From NCBI GenBank assembly GCA_024742475.1, contig JANSYI010000002.1:62001-126000 (forward strand): a stretch of 64,000 bases of DNA, written 5' to 3'. Origin of the DNA: a bacterium (GTDB lineage Bacteria; Myxococcota_A; Polyangia; Nannocystales; Nannocystaceae). The position numbers and the translations under genes were made by a program. Below, in pieces: positions 1 to 8,263 of the stretch (position 1 is its first letter; every line of letters starts with the position of its first letter). Below the pieces are notes generated by a model. That model saw nothing but the letters and a program-made list of their open reading frames with translations. It searched no databases and was not told where the DNA came from.

Positions 1-701
1 AAGCCCACGCCGTTGGCGAGCATCTCGGCCTTGACCGTCTGCACCTTCACGGCGCCTCGCTCGAGCGTCTCGGTCCACTCTTCGGTGTCTCGCTGCACGA
101 ACAAGGAGACCTCGGTGCCGACCTCGCCCCGGATGCGGCCCACGACGTCGGCCAACGACATGCCCTTGATGCGCGTGCCGTCGACGCCAAGGATTCGGTC
201 GCCGGGCTCGAGGTTGGCCTCGGATGCCGGCCCGTCGCCGATGATCTCGCGCACGACCACGACGTCGGCGACCAGCTCGATGGCGACACCAACGCCCACG
301 ATCGACCCCTTGGTCCCGGCCTCGAGCTCGGCGAGTTCACGCGGGTCGAGCAGGGTGTTGACCGGGTGCCCCGGGAGCTGGACCAGGCGATCGAGCATGC
401 CCTCGGTCGCCCCGGTCCACAGCGCGTCGTCGGTGAGCGGGCCCTCGACGTACTTCGACTGCACGAGCTCGCGAACCTGCTCGAACGTGGCCTTTGCGTC
501 GGGCATCACGGCCGACGCATCCGAGGCGCGCATGTGCAAGACGGGCGCACCAGCCTTGGCGACGAGCGTGTCGAGTTCGCCATCGACGGCAGCCTCGGCA
601 CCGGCGACGCCAGCAGCGTCGTCGCCCGGCGCGTCGCATCCGACGAGCACGTCGCAGGCGGTAAACAGGAACAGACCCAGGGTCAGCAGTTCGGTCTTCA
701 T
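1..701 (-). CDS. S41-family C-terminal processing peptidase, lipoprotein (3' end outside window)
   Basis: Reading the minus strand from the ATG at 701 gives a hydrophobic N-terminus followed by Cys (LFTAC, then LVGC), so a lipoprotein signal is likely. The next segment (EQVRELVQSKYVEG, then a GML...LD region) matches the N-terminal helical part of S41 proteases. A PDZ domain follows from about residue 115 (VAIELVADVVVVREI, GDRILGVDGT, VVGRIRGE). The frame runs off the window, so the catalytic Ser/Lys cannot be seen. It is the third gene of an operon after an ECF sigma factor and its anti-sigma factor, with an 18-nt gap. That suggests, by inference, an envelope protease linked to sigma-factor control. 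The family assignment is good; the regulatory role is inferred from position only. Confidence 0.85.
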   Translation of the reverse strand, partial: MKTELLTLGLFLFTACDVLVGCDAPGDDAAGVAGAEAAVDGELDTLVAKAGAPVLHMRASDASAVMPDAKATFEQVRELVQSKYVEGPLTDDALWTGATEGMLDRLVQLPGHPVNTLLDPRELAELEAGTKGSIVGVGVAIELVADVVVVREIIGDGPASEANLEPGDRILGVDGTRIKGMSLADVVGRIRGEVGTEVSLFVQRDTEEWTETLERGAVKVQTVKAEMLANGVG

Positions 702-719
702 GGTGGATTCTCTCGGGCC

Positions 720-1160
720 TCAGGACATGTTGCCGTCGAACAACGGCACGGTTGCGTCGTAGTCATCGATGCGCGCGGGCGCGGTGGGCTGCGTCGTCCC
801 GCTCGTCCCCGCCGGTCGGGTCTCGGCGGGCGCAGCGGCGAACCAGGCGAGCAGCGGAATCGCGGCCGCCAGCGCGGCCCCATACGCCGGAATGGGGCGG
901 CGCAAGAACGCCAACACTCGCCGCGACGGCTTGGGCTCGAACTCGGTGCGAACCGCAGCGCGCAGAGCCGCGCGCGCCCCATCCGAGGGACGCTCGGCAT
1001 ACGCCGCCCCGATGCCGCGGAGCTGCGCCTGTAGCCGGCAGTACGCCTGGGCACACGCGCCGCAGCTCCCCAGGTGCTCGGCGAGGGCTACGGCCTCGTC
1101 GGCGGCGAGCGTCTCGTGATGGTGGTCTGTCAGCCTCGGCAGTGCGTCGTCACAGTTCAT
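720..1160 (-). CDS. Membrane-bound zinc-finger anti-sigma factor
   Basis: The 146-residue protein starts MNCDDALPRL and has a ZAS-type zinc motif, H29-x3-C33-x2-C36 (AEHLGSCGAC), in its first 40 residues. One membrane-spanning segment lies at about 92-115 (AALAAAIPLLAWFAAAP), followed by a short extracytoplasmic tail. This is the usual plan of an anti-sigma factor that holds an ECF sigma factor at the membrane. The ATG overlaps the stop of the sigma gene in an ATGA arrangement (4 nt), which argues for translational coupling and fixes this start. A longer frame extends upstream but only overlaps the sigma gene in another phase. Confidence 0.88.
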   Translation of the reverse strand: MNCDDALPRLTDHHHETLAADEAVALAEHLGSCGACAQAYCRLQAQLRGIGAAYAERPSDGARAALRAAVRTEFEPKPSRRVLAFLRRPIPAYGAALAAAIPLLAWFAAAPAETRPAGTSGTTQPTAPARIDDYDATVPLFDGNMS

Positions 1161-1696
1161 GGTGTGTCTCCTTTGGCGAGCTGCGCCCGGAAGGCAGAGG
1201 TCGCCGCGTGAAGTCGGGATTTGATGGTGCCCTCGGCGACGCCGAGCACCGCCGCGATCTCGCGGTAGGTCAGCTCGGCCACCTGCTTGAGCAGCAGGAG
1301 CTGTCGCTGCGGTTCGGGCAAGGCGTCCATGGCCCGGCGCACGCGATCGGCCTCGGCGTAGCGGGGCTGTGCGGCTTCTTCCGCGCGCGGCATCGCCTCG
1401 AGCGCGCGGCTCTCCCGTGAGCCCTTGCGGTGCGCCATGCGGCAGCGGTTGCGCGCCACGGTGAACAGCCACGCCGCGAACCGGCCGCGCTCGGGGTCGA
1501 AGCTGCGATCCCGCAGGACCGTCATGAACACGTCTTGAAACACGTCCTCGGCATGCTGCCGATCAGCGATGAAACGCCGAACGTAGGCGAACAGGCGGAC
1601 CTCGTAGCGGGCGTAGAGCACGTCGAACGCCGCCATGTCCCCGTCGCGAACAGCGCGGGTGAGGGCTTCGTCGCTGGTCCCGGCTCCACTCACCAC
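1157..1696 (-). CDS. ECF RNA polymerase sigma factor
   Basis: The protein has region 2 (RYEVRLFAYVRRFIADR, then HAEDVFQDVFMTVLR) and region 4 (LPEPQRQLLLLKQVAELT, then REIAAVLGVAEGTIKSRLH), with no extra domains, so it is a group IV (ECF) sigma factor. I place the start at the GTG at 1696 (about 179 aa). An open frame continues to 1774, but that would overlap the divergent lipoprotein start, and the extra residues do not look like sigma factor sequence; GTG 1693 is an alternative. The downstream anti-sigma gene overlaps by 4 nt, and an S41 protease follows. Target promoters cannot be inferred. Confidence 0.9.
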   Translation of the reverse strand: MVSGAGTSDEALTRAVRDGDMAAFDVLYARYEVRLFAYVRRFIADRQHAEDVFQDVFMTVLRDRSFDPERGRFAAWLFTVARNRCRMAHRKGSRESRALEAMPRAEEAAQPRYAEADRVRRAMDALPEPQRQLLLLKQVAELTYREIAAVLGVAEGTIKSRLHAATSAFRAQLAKGDTP

Positions 1697-1760
1697 CCCC
1701 TCTATGCCGCAGCTCACCGAACCGTTCGATGCGCGCGCAGATTTTCGCGTCCCCCGGCGG

Positions 1761-1766
1761 TATGTT
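1761..1766 (+). promoter_or_regulatory. TATGTT -10-like hexamer, leaderless start
   Basis: TATGTT lies 7 nt before the ATG at 1774, and no Shine-Dalgarno sequence is present. It is one of a recurrent set of TAnnnT hexamers at this spacing in the window. Confidence 0.4.
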
Positions 1767-1773
1767 GAGCCCA

Positions 1774-2499
1774 ATGTTCCGACGACACCTGGGCACCGGG
1801 CTCGCGCTCACCCTGCTGGCGTCATTTGCGCCGGGGTGCGGACGCGGGCGTGACTGCACCAAGCTCGCCGAGGTCGCCAACCGCCACAGCGCCGAGATCG
1901 CTCAGATCGAGGCGCGACGCAGCGAGACGCCCGATACCCTGGCCACCGACATGAGAGCGCTCGCCGACGTGGCCGAGCACGGCGCCCTGGACGTGGAAGG
2001 TCTGGACCTCGACGACGAAGCGCTCGAAACGCACGCCCGACGTTACGGCGACACCGCCCATGGTCTCTCGGAGGCCTCTCTCTCCTACGCCGCCTTGATG
2101 GAGACGCTCGCCGAGGAGCGCGACGCCCAAGGCGAGGCAGAGTCCACGTTTCGCAAGAGCGGCCAGGGCCTGCTCGACGCCTGCTCCACCGCGTCGTCGG
2201 CCTGCAACGCCGTGGGGGACGTGCTGCGGGCCCAACCCGAGAGCCCCGAGCCCTCCAAGCTCCCCGCGCTGCTCGAGCGCTACATCGAAGCCCTCGAGGC
2301 CCTCGAACTCGAGGAGGGACCCGTTGCCAATGCGGTCGGCGTACGCGTGGCCGCGGCGAAGGCGTACGAGGCCGTCGTCCGACGACGCGTCGATCTGGAC
2401 GACGAGGTCGACGAGGCGCGCGGCCGGATCCACGCCGCCGTGCAGAAGCAGAACGCACTGATCTCCGAACTCAACGTGATGTGCGTCGGCAAGGAGTGA
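1774..2499 (+). CDS. Helical lipoprotein of unknown function
   Basis: The 241-residue protein starts MFRRHLGTGLALTLLASF and has a lipobox-like FAPGC, so it is probably exported and lipidated. The remainder is rich in Ala, Glu and Asp, with long predicted helices (ALADVAEHGALD, LEALELEEGP, RRRVDLDDEVDEARGR) and a few Cys residues in the middle and at the end. I do not recognise a domain. I use the ATG at 1774 rather than the open frame from 1729 because it gives a proper signal peptide and has TATGTT 7 nt upstream. It is divergent from the sigma-factor operon. Its 3' end supplies the AAGGAG ribosome binding site of the next gene, so the two are probably cotranscribed. Confidence 0.75.
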   Translation: MFRRHLGTGLALTLLASFAPGCGRGRDCTKLAEVANRHSAEIAQIEARRSETPDTLATDMRALADVAEHGALDVEGLDLDDEALETHARRYGDTAHGLSEASLSYAALMETLAEERDAQGEAESTFRKSGQGLLDACSTASSACNAVGDVLRAQPESPEPSKLPALLERYIEALEALELEEGPVANAVGVRVAAAKAYEAVVRRRVDLDDEVDEARGRIHAAVQKQNALISELNVMCVGKE

Positions 2500-2501
2500 C
2501 C

Positions 2502-3179
2502 ATGCAGCTGCAACGACTTCACGAGGACGTGTGGACCGCATCCGCTCCGCAGACGATGCTCGGCCTTCACCTGGGGACGCGAATGACCGTGGTCCGTCTC
2601 CCCTCGGGTGGCCTCTGGGTGCACTCGCCGATCGCTGTGGACGAGGAGGGGCACGAGGCACTTCGCGACCTGGGCACCGTCGAGCACATCGTCGCGCCCA
2701 ACCTCTACCACCACCTGCACGTCGGCCCGATGGCGGCCGCACATCCCGGCGCTGCGGTCCACGCGCGACCACGACTCCGCAAGAAGCGTCCAGACCTGCA
2801 CATCGACGCGGACCTGGGCGACGCAGCACCTTCGGCGTGGGGAGGCGCGCTGACGCCCGTGCACATCGGCGGCACGATGCTCGACGAGGTCGTGTTCCTG
2901 CACGCGCCCAGCCGACTTCTGATCAGCTGCGACCTGGTCGAGAACTTCACCTCATGCCCGCACCTGCTCACGCGCATGTACTTGAAGGTGGGTGGCATCT
3001 ACCAGAAGCCGGGTCTCTCTCGTCCTCTGCGCCTCGTGTTTCGAGACCGACCACGTGCGCGTGAGGCGATCGACTACATCATCGGGCTCCCCTTCGACGG
3101 GATCGTGCTGTCTCATGGGGACCTGATCACCGAGGGCGGCCCAGATGTGGTCGCCGCATCGTACGCGTGGCTCGGCTGA
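2502..3179 (+). CDS. DUF4336-like protein (metallo-hydrolase-like fold)
   Basis: The 225-residue cytoplasmic protein has sequence typical of the DUF4336 family: an N-terminal beta-rich part (LHEDVWTASAP, MTVVRLPSGGLWVHSP), the central block EHIVAPNLYHHLHVG, and a C-terminal block DGIVLSHGDLI. The family resembles metallo-beta-lactamases, but no reaction is established to my knowledge. The ATG at 2502 has a strong AAGGAG at 2491-2496 with 5-nt spacing, inside the end of the upstream lipoprotein gene. That makes it a better start than the GTG at 2481. The next gene starts within its last codons. Confidence 0.78.
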   Translation: MQLQRLHEDVWTASAPQTMLGLHLGTRMTVVRLPSGGLWVHSPIAVDEEGHEALRDLGTVEHIVAPNLYHHLHVGPMAAAHPGAAVHARPRLRKKRPDLHIDADLGDAAPSAWGGALTPVHIGGTMLDEVVFLHAPSRLLISCDLVENFTSCPHLLTRMYLKVGGIYQKPGLSRPLRLVFRDRPRAREAIDYIIGLPFDGIVLSHGDLITEGGPDVVAASYAWLG

Positions 3180-4639
3180 CCCCGCGCCCCGAGGAAGACG
3201 ATTTCGGGCTATTCTACGGGTTGGTGCCAACACCGCCCACAGTTCGCTTTGGCGACGGGACGCCGTGTCGTTATGCGCCGACCGTGCTCGAGGAGCTCGG
3301 AGCGCTCATCGTCTACGCGGGCAAGGCCGGCCGCGGGTACGGAGACGAGCTGAGCCTCGAGCGCCGCAAGGGCGAGGCCGACGAGAAGGCCACCGCGGTG
3401 CGAGCGGATCTACAGCGCATGCTCCGAGAGGCGCAGGCTTGCTTGACGGCAAGCACCCTGCCGTCCGCCTGGCCGGAGGTTCGCGAGCACGCGCGCAAGG
3501 CAGGCACCGAGCTCCAGACGCTGGTGGAACGGTGGCAGGAGAAGGCCAACACAGACGCCGAGCGGACGCGTCGCACCCTCACCCAGTACCAACGCGACAT
3601 CGCCGACTCGATGCGCGCCGACCTGTTCGCCTATCTCCGCACGTGTCTTCATGCCGATCCCAGCTCGGCGACCCTGATCCGCCGGTTGGGTCCGCAGCGA
3701 TACCTCGACGCGATCCGCTTCGACGCCGCCAGGGGTCTTCGAGTCGAGATGGACATCGCCCCTGCGCACTGCGAGCCGCCGCAGCGCCTGCGTGCGCTCA
3801 TGAAGCGCGTCGTCCTCCACGCGGGCACCCGCAAGCGCTTGTTCAGGGGCGAGACCCCGCGCAAGGTCCGGCTCGACGGCTACTACATCGTCGAGGCCAT
3901 TCTCAGCCCCCACGCGATCGACCTGCGCCTCGCGCCCAAGCTCAAGCCCACGCCCGACGTCATCCTGCTCCGGCTTCGCGCCGAGGGGGGGCGCATCCAC
4001 GGGCAGCTGACGGTTGGCGACGCCGCCCGACGAGACGCCACCGGAGACGACACGCTCAACGAGCTGTGGCGGACCCTGCAGCAGCTTCGAATGGACGCCG
4101 TCCTGCGCCCGGCCGCGGTCACGAAGGCCTCGCTCGATGGCACCGCCGCGGCACAGACGCCCGAGTTCTTCGCCTGCGCCGAGCGGCTGGTCGCGCGCTG
4201 GCGCCCGATCGTCACGCAGCTCAGCCGACACACACCGGGCCCCGACGAGCTGTGCGTCCTCGTGCCCGGTGCCGACGGTCTCGACGACGAGCTGTGGGTG
4301 CGCACCGCGGACCTCACCCAACACCTGCTGACGATCCCCGCCACCGTGCGAAGCCGGCTGTCTCCGCTCGAGCTGCTCGGTCCCGCCGAGGTCACCCGAG
4401 AGTCGGACATCATCGACCTGGGCAAAGTGATGGTCCCCGACGCGGGCCAAGACTCGGACGTCATCTCGCTGCACTACATCCCGCCCGCAGACGCAGGACC
4501 CTCCACCGAGGCCGGCGCCCCCTCGCCTGTGTTCGAGCTCGCCACCGGCGACATCTCCGAGCTCGGAACAGGTCGCGCCCCGGAGGAGAACTCCGGCTGC
4601 TACGATCTGTCCAAGCTCGGTCGCAGCGTAGCGAAGTGA
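3167..4639 (+). CDS. Hypothetical cytoplasmic protein with helical N-half
   Basis: The 490-residue protein has no signal peptide or membrane segment. Residues of about 55-150 are strongly helical and charged (ERRKGEADEKATAVRADLQR, VERWQEKANTDAERTRRTL), possibly a coiled coil. The middle is a mixed domain without a recognised motif. The tail (about 410-490) repeats short acidic beta-like elements: ESDIIDLGKV, DSDVISLHYI, TGDISELG and CYDLSKLG. The GTG start at 3167 overlaps the preceding gene by 13 nt, which suggests coupling; a later GTG near 3222 is possible. Codon bias and length make it a real gene, but I cannot assign a function. Confidence 0.7.
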   Translation: MARLTPRPEEDDFGLFYGLVPTPPTVRFGDGTPCRYAPTVLEELGALIVYAGKAGRGYGDELSLERRKGEADEKATAVRADLQRMLREAQACLTASTLPSAWPEVREHARKAGTELQTLVERWQEKANTDAERTRRTLTQYQRDIADSMRADLFAYLRTCLHADPSSATLIRRLGPQRYLDAIRFDAARGLRVEMDIAPAHCEPPQRLRALMKRVVLHAGTRKRLFRGETPRKVRLDGYYIVEAILSPHAIDLRLAPKLKPTPDVILLRLRAEGGRIHGQLTVGDAARRDATGDDTLNELWRTLQQLRMDAVLRPAAVTKASLDGTAAAQTPEFFACAERLVARWRPIVTQLSRHTPGPDELCVLVPGADGLDDELWVRTADLTQHLLTIPATVRSRLSPLELLGPAEVTRESDIIDLGKVMVPDAGQDSDVISLHYIPPADAGPSTEAGAPSPVFELATGDISELGTGRAPEENSGCYDLSKLGRSVAK

Positions 4640-4642
4640 GCG

Positions 4643-5869
4643 TCAGCCCGGCGGCGGATCGTCCCGCGGACCTCGGGTCCTGCGCGCCAGCTCCAGCGCC
4701 GTCGCGACGGCCGCGTCTTGGGCCCGCTGGCCACCGGCGTTGACCGCCACGAGCACGGCCGCGCCCAGCGTGGGCATCACGATGATCGAGGCGTAGTTGA
4801 ACGTGTTGCTGCCGTCATGCGTGAGCACGGGCAGCCCGAACGCGTCGTCGTCGGGCACGGCCCACCCCAGCGCATAGCCACCACCGCGGTTGTCGCTGTT
4901 GGGCACCGGTGAGGTGAGCCGATCCATGGAGTCGGCGCTGACGAAGTTGGCCCCCTCGAAGAACACGGCGGCGAACTTGCCCCAGTCCTCGAGGTTGCAG
5001 TGCACGGTGGCCCCAGGCCCGAAGAACGCGGGATTGTCGAACTCGACCGGGGCGAACGAGTCACCGCGGTCGGCGTGGGCCCACGGCTGGTCGCGCGCGT
5101 CGCCGACGGCGGTGGGGCCGAATCCGCACGAGGCCATGCCCAGCGGGTCGAAGATGCGAGCCTTCATCTCCGCTTCCCACGTGTTGCCCGTGGCCCTCTC
5201 GATGACCGCACCCACGACGACGTAGCCGAAGTTCGAGTACTCGAACTTGCTGCCCGGCGTGGAGCGAGGCGGCTGCGCGAGGGCCTCCATGGCCACGGCC
5301 ATGCGTCGCTGCTCGGGCGCCATCGGCTCGAGCCGCAGCACGAGACCCGGCTCGAGGTGCGCGAGATCGGTGGCGACGCCAGCGCGGTGCCGGAGCAGCT
5401 GCGTGAGGGTGACCTCCCGGAAGTCGGCAGAGATCGCCGCCGCCTCATCGCGAAACGCGTCCTGCATCGTCATGTCCCAGCCAAGGGTGCCCTCCTCGAC
5501 CAGCAGCGCGACGAGCAGGGCCGTCATCGCCTTCGTGTCCGACCCGAGGTGGAACGTGTCCTTCACGGTGAGCGCGGCGGGTTCGTCCGCGCGACGCACC
5601 CCCGAGGCCCCGATCGCCAGGACACCGTCGCCGTCGACCACCGCAGCCGCGATGCCTGGCACCGAGGATCGCTCGCGCACCTCGTCGAGCAGCACCTCGA
5701 GGCCCTGCGGCGTACGGGGTGTGTTCCCCGCCCCCTTCATCGTGATGTCGATGTCGGCTGCGACCGTCTTGGGGCCCGAGGACGCAGGCTCCGGGGTCGT
5801 CGTCGTCCGCGGAGGCTTGCAGCCGGCGGCGAGCAGCAGCGTGAACAGCAGGAGGCTGACGCGAGTCAC
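4643..5869 (-). CDS. Serine hydrolase, class C beta-lactamase/DD-peptidase family lipoprotein
   Basis: The 408-residue protein starts MTRVSLLLFTLLLAAGCKPP, a clear lipobox. The beta-lactamase/penicillin-binding fold is marked by S110-D-T-K113 (HLGSDTKAM), Y211-S-N213 (FEYSNFGY) and a THDGSN box near the C-terminus in place of KTG. This family includes esterases, D-aminopeptidases and transpeptidase-like proteins as well as true beta-lactamases, so the substrate is open. Its start overlaps the stop of the upstream C45-type gene by 4 nt (ATGA), so both come from one message after heme A synthase. Anchoring would place it in the periplasm or at the cell surface. Confidence 0.85.
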   Translation of the reverse strand: MTRVSLLLFTLLLAAGCKPPRTTTTPEPASSGPKTVAADIDITMKGAGNTPRTPQGLEVLLDEVRERSSVPGIAAAVVDGDGVLAIGASGVRRADEPAALTVKDTFHLGSDTKAMTALLVALLVEEGTLGWDMTMQDAFRDEAAAISADFREVTLTQLLRHRAGVATDLAHLEPGLVLRLEPMAPEQRRMAVAMEALAQPPRSTPGSKFEYSNFGYVVVGAVIERATGNTWEAEMKARIFDPLGMASCGFGPTAVGDARDQPWAHADRGDSFAPVEFDNPAFFGPGATVHCNLEDWGKFAAVFFEGANFVSADSMDRLTSPVPNSDNRGGGYALGWAVPDDDAFGLPVLTHDGSNTFNYASIIVMPTLGAAVLVAVNAGGQRAQDAAVATALELARRTRGPRDDPPPG

Positions 5870-7140
5870 GGAGCCGATGGTACCTGCACCAGCGACTCCC
5901 AGTGGTGTTGCACGCCGGGACTCGAGGCGTGCGCCCCCTCCTGGGGCTGCCGAAACCAGACCCGCACGCTCCGTGTCCGGGGCTGGACCAGGATCGTGTG
6001 AACGACCTCGGGCAGGCGGACCTCACGGGCCAGCGCCCACAGGCCCTCGGCGTCCCAGCGATGGGAACGCGCGCGCGACGTCCTCGCGATCGTGTCGTAG
6101 CGACGACACGTCTGGGGCCCCTCCTTGCCGCGCAGGTGGTTCGTCGCCGCGAGCACGGTCGACGCCCCGCCAAGGCCGGGCTGGCGCACGTGAACGCCGT
6201 CGGCTTCGACTTCCAAGATCCGCGCCGGAGGTTCGGCGCTGGGCTCGAGCACGTGCAGGATGTAGCTCCCTGCGTGCGTCGCCTCGCGCAGTGCGGACTC
6301 GACATCGTCTCCCCCGTCGACCTCACCGCGCTGCAGGACGTCGCGGATCAGCATGTTCGCAGGGGAGAACCCGGTGGCCGCCTCGACCAAGCTCGCCGCG
6401 CCCTCGCCGTAGCCCATGTTGAACAGCGTGGTCACGCCCGCCTCGTTCATGCACGAGAGGCAGCCGAGGTAGCCGGCGAAGGAGACCGACACGACGGGCT
6501 GCCGAGCCTCGTCCTGCGGCTGATACACGACCACGACCTGGTTGCGGAGGAGCGCCGGCTCGTCGCTCCAGTCGAGGTTGCGGACGACCATCGGGTCGCC
6601 GTGCAGCGACGCTTCGGTGGACGCCCCCCAAGCCGACAGCGACGAGCATCCGATCGCGACGAGGTCGGTCATCGCGCCCATGACGAGCAGATCCACGCCG
6701 GTGAGGTCGCGATCGAGCCGTTCGATGCGAGCCCCTCCGGCGGCCTTCATGCCCTCGACGATGCCCTCGGCCTCTTCGCGAATGCTCGGAGGAATGGTGG
6801 CGATGGTGCCGTAGAGCGTCGCCGCGGCGTCGAGCTGGCTGGGCGTGATGACGTCGAGCGCGTAGCCCTCGAGCACGTCGATGATCGACCCGCGCAAGAG
6901 CGCCCCCTGGGCGTGTCCCATCTGGCGCGGTGTGCCCCAGACGCGGAGCACCCGCTGGCCGTCAACGACCTTCAGCGCCCCGTGAACCTCGGCTGAATCC
7001 CGTTCCTCGTCGGGGGCGGGGGCGGGGTCGGCTTCGACGTGCGGCGCCGTGGCGGGCTCGACCGAGCGCGGCTGCGGCGGGGGAGCGTCGGCTCGGCAAG
7101 CGCCCAAGCTCAGGATGACGAGGCCGAGTCTGCGCACCAC
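5866..7140 (-). CDS. C45-family acyltransferase/amidohydrolase (Ntn-type), lipoprotein
   Basis: The sequence follows the peptidase C45 / acyl-CoA:6-aminopenicillanate acyltransferase family. There is an N-terminal strand (LRVWGTPRQMGHAQG), a central autoprocessing-like Cys in VAIGCSSLSAWG, the block VVRNLDWS, and FAGYLGCLSCMNEAGVTTLFN. In Ntn hydrolases of this family the Cys exposed by self-cleavage is the nucleophile; here the Cys of GCSSLS is the candidate. The N-terminus (VVRRLGLVILSLGACRAD) gives a lipoprotein signal with the GTG at 7140. The frame is open to a GTG at 7185, which would overlap heme A synthase. The serine hydrolase follows with a 4-nt overlap. The substrate is unknown. 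Confidence 0.8.
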   Translation of the reverse strand: MVRRLGLVILSLGACRADAPPPQPRSVEPATAPHVEADPAPAPDEERDSAEVHGALKVVDGQRVLRVWGTPRQMGHAQGALLRGSIIDVLEGYALDVITPSQLDAAATLYGTIATIPPSIREEAEGIVEGMKAAGGARIERLDRDLTGVDLLVMGAMTDLVAIGCSSLSAWGASTEASLHGDPMVVRNLDWSDEPALLRNQVVVVYQPQDEARQPVVSVSFAGYLGCLSCMNEAGVTTLFNMGYGEGAASLVEAATGFSPANMLIRDVLQRGEVDGGDDVESALREATHAGSYILHVLEPSAEPPARILEVEADGVHVRQPGLGGASTVLAATNHLRGKEGPQTCRRYDTIARTSRARSHRWDAEGLWALAREVRLPEVVHTILVQPRTRSVRVWFRQPQEGAHASSPGVQHHWESLVQVPSAP

Positions 7141-7168
7141 GCAGCTGTGGACGGCGCCGCCGAGGCGT

Positions 7169-8104
7169 CTATTCCCGCCCAGCACCGGCCCACGCAGAGA
7201 CCGTGGTGAGCACGGCTGCCATCCACACCATCTGCGCCATCAGCAGGTGCACCAGCTGCATCCAGCCGGGAGCGGCAAGGCCGATGGTGACGACGCCGAC
7301 CACGACCTGAGCGACAACCGCGTGCTGAAGACCGCGGGCGAGACGGGGCGTGAGGGGGTCTTTGGTGTACTCGCGCGCCCACGCGCCCACGCCATAGAGC
7401 ATGCCCGCGGCGACCACGGCGACCACCGGGTGCACGACGCGCAAGCGGACGAGGAAGTGGTTGGCCGACGACATCTCCTCGCGAACGTGCGACAGCAGCT
7501 CGTCGGCGCCCGGCGAGACCGGGAAGAGCGTGTCGCCCAGCGCGGTGACGGCTCCGGTCATGCTGGTGACGACGAGCGCGAGCAGGCCCGCAAGCAGCAC
7601 CCAGGTGCCGCGGCCGAGCGCTGCGGGTCGAAGGGTCCGGTCGTCGTAGCTCCACCACGCGGTCAAGGCGGCCGAGCCGGTCAAGATCAGCGTGTTGACC
7701 AGGTGCAACGAGATGACGATCGCGCGGGCCGCCGAGTCATCATCGGCGACGAGCTCTTTGAGCACCAAGCCAGCGCCGATGAGCGCCTCGAGCACCACGA
7801 AGATCATGGTGAGCACCGCGGCCACGGTGACTCGGCTGCGCCCGAAGGTGCGCGCCGCCCATCCGACCAGCACCAAGACGGCCGGCCCGAGCAGCCCGCT
7901 GGTGACGCGGTGGGTGTACTCGATCATCGTCTCGACGCTGGGCTGCAGCGGGACGATGTCGCCGTTGCAGGTGGGCCAATGCGATCCGCACCCTGCGCCG
8001 CTGTGGGTGATGCGTACCCACGCGCCGAACAGGATCACGAACAGGAGGTAGACGACGATGACCGTCGCGTAGCGGCGAAAGCCGCGGTGGGCCGCAGCGT
8101 CCAT
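7169..8104 (-). CDS. ctaA: Heme A synthase (COX15/CtaA family)
   Basis: The 311-residue polytopic membrane protein starts MDAAAHRGFRRYATVIVVYL and has about eight hydrophobic segments. Family landmarks are WVRITHSGAGCGSHWPTCNG (paired Cys after TM1 and loop 1), EYTHRVTSGLLG with the His heme ligand, LHLVNTLILT, and RLRVVHPVVAVV with a second conserved His. The enzyme converts heme O to heme A for aa3-type cytochrome oxidase. TAGCGT lies 8 nt upstream of the ATG on the minus strand, matching other leaderless-like starts here. No oxidase or heme O synthase gene lies in the window. The C45-type and serine hydrolase genes follow on the same strand. Confidence 0.92.
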   Translation of the reverse strand: MDAAAHRGFRRYATVIVVYLLFVILFGAWVRITHSGAGCGSHWPTCNGDIVPLQPSVETMIEYTHRVTSGLLGPAVLVLVGWAARTFGRSRVTVAAVLTMIFVVLEALIGAGLVLKELVADDDSAARAIVISLHLVNTLILTGSAALTAWWSYDDRTLRPAALGRGTWVLLAGLLALVVTSMTGAVTALGDTLFPVSPGADELLSHVREEMSSANHFLVRLRVVHPVVAVVAAGMLYGVGAWAREYTKDPLTPRLARGLQHAVVAQVVVGVVTIGLAAPGWMQLVHLLMAQMVWMAAVLTTVSAWAGAGRE

Positions 8105-8112
8105 GGCGGGAG

Positions 8113-8118
8113 GACGCT
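8113..8118 (-). promoter_or_regulatory. TAGCGT -10-like hexamer before ctaA
   Basis: On the minus strand TAGCGT is followed by 8 nt and the ATG of the heme A synthase gene. There is no Shine-Dalgarno sequence in the gap. Confidence 0.35.
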
Positions 8119-8263
8119 ACCATCTCGCGCCAGCGCGACAAGCTGTGTCCATGTCGCGGAACGCACGTGGGCACGCGCGGCGCAGCGTTCGATCGTTTCG
8201 TTGGACAAGCGCCCCCAACTCACGAAACAATTGCGGGGCTTAGATTGCGATGGAGACGATGAC

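Noticed and set aside
4643..5869. True beta-lactamase resistance enzyme
   Set aside because: SxxK and YxN are present but the third motif is THDG, not KTG, and the family has many esterases and peptidases.
7049..8263. Upstream part of a 682-codon plus-strand frame leading into the lipoprotein at 8264
   Set aside because: It lies antisense to ctaA and reads as Gly/Asp/Arg-rich shadow sequence; the lipobox and ribosome site place the true start at 8264.
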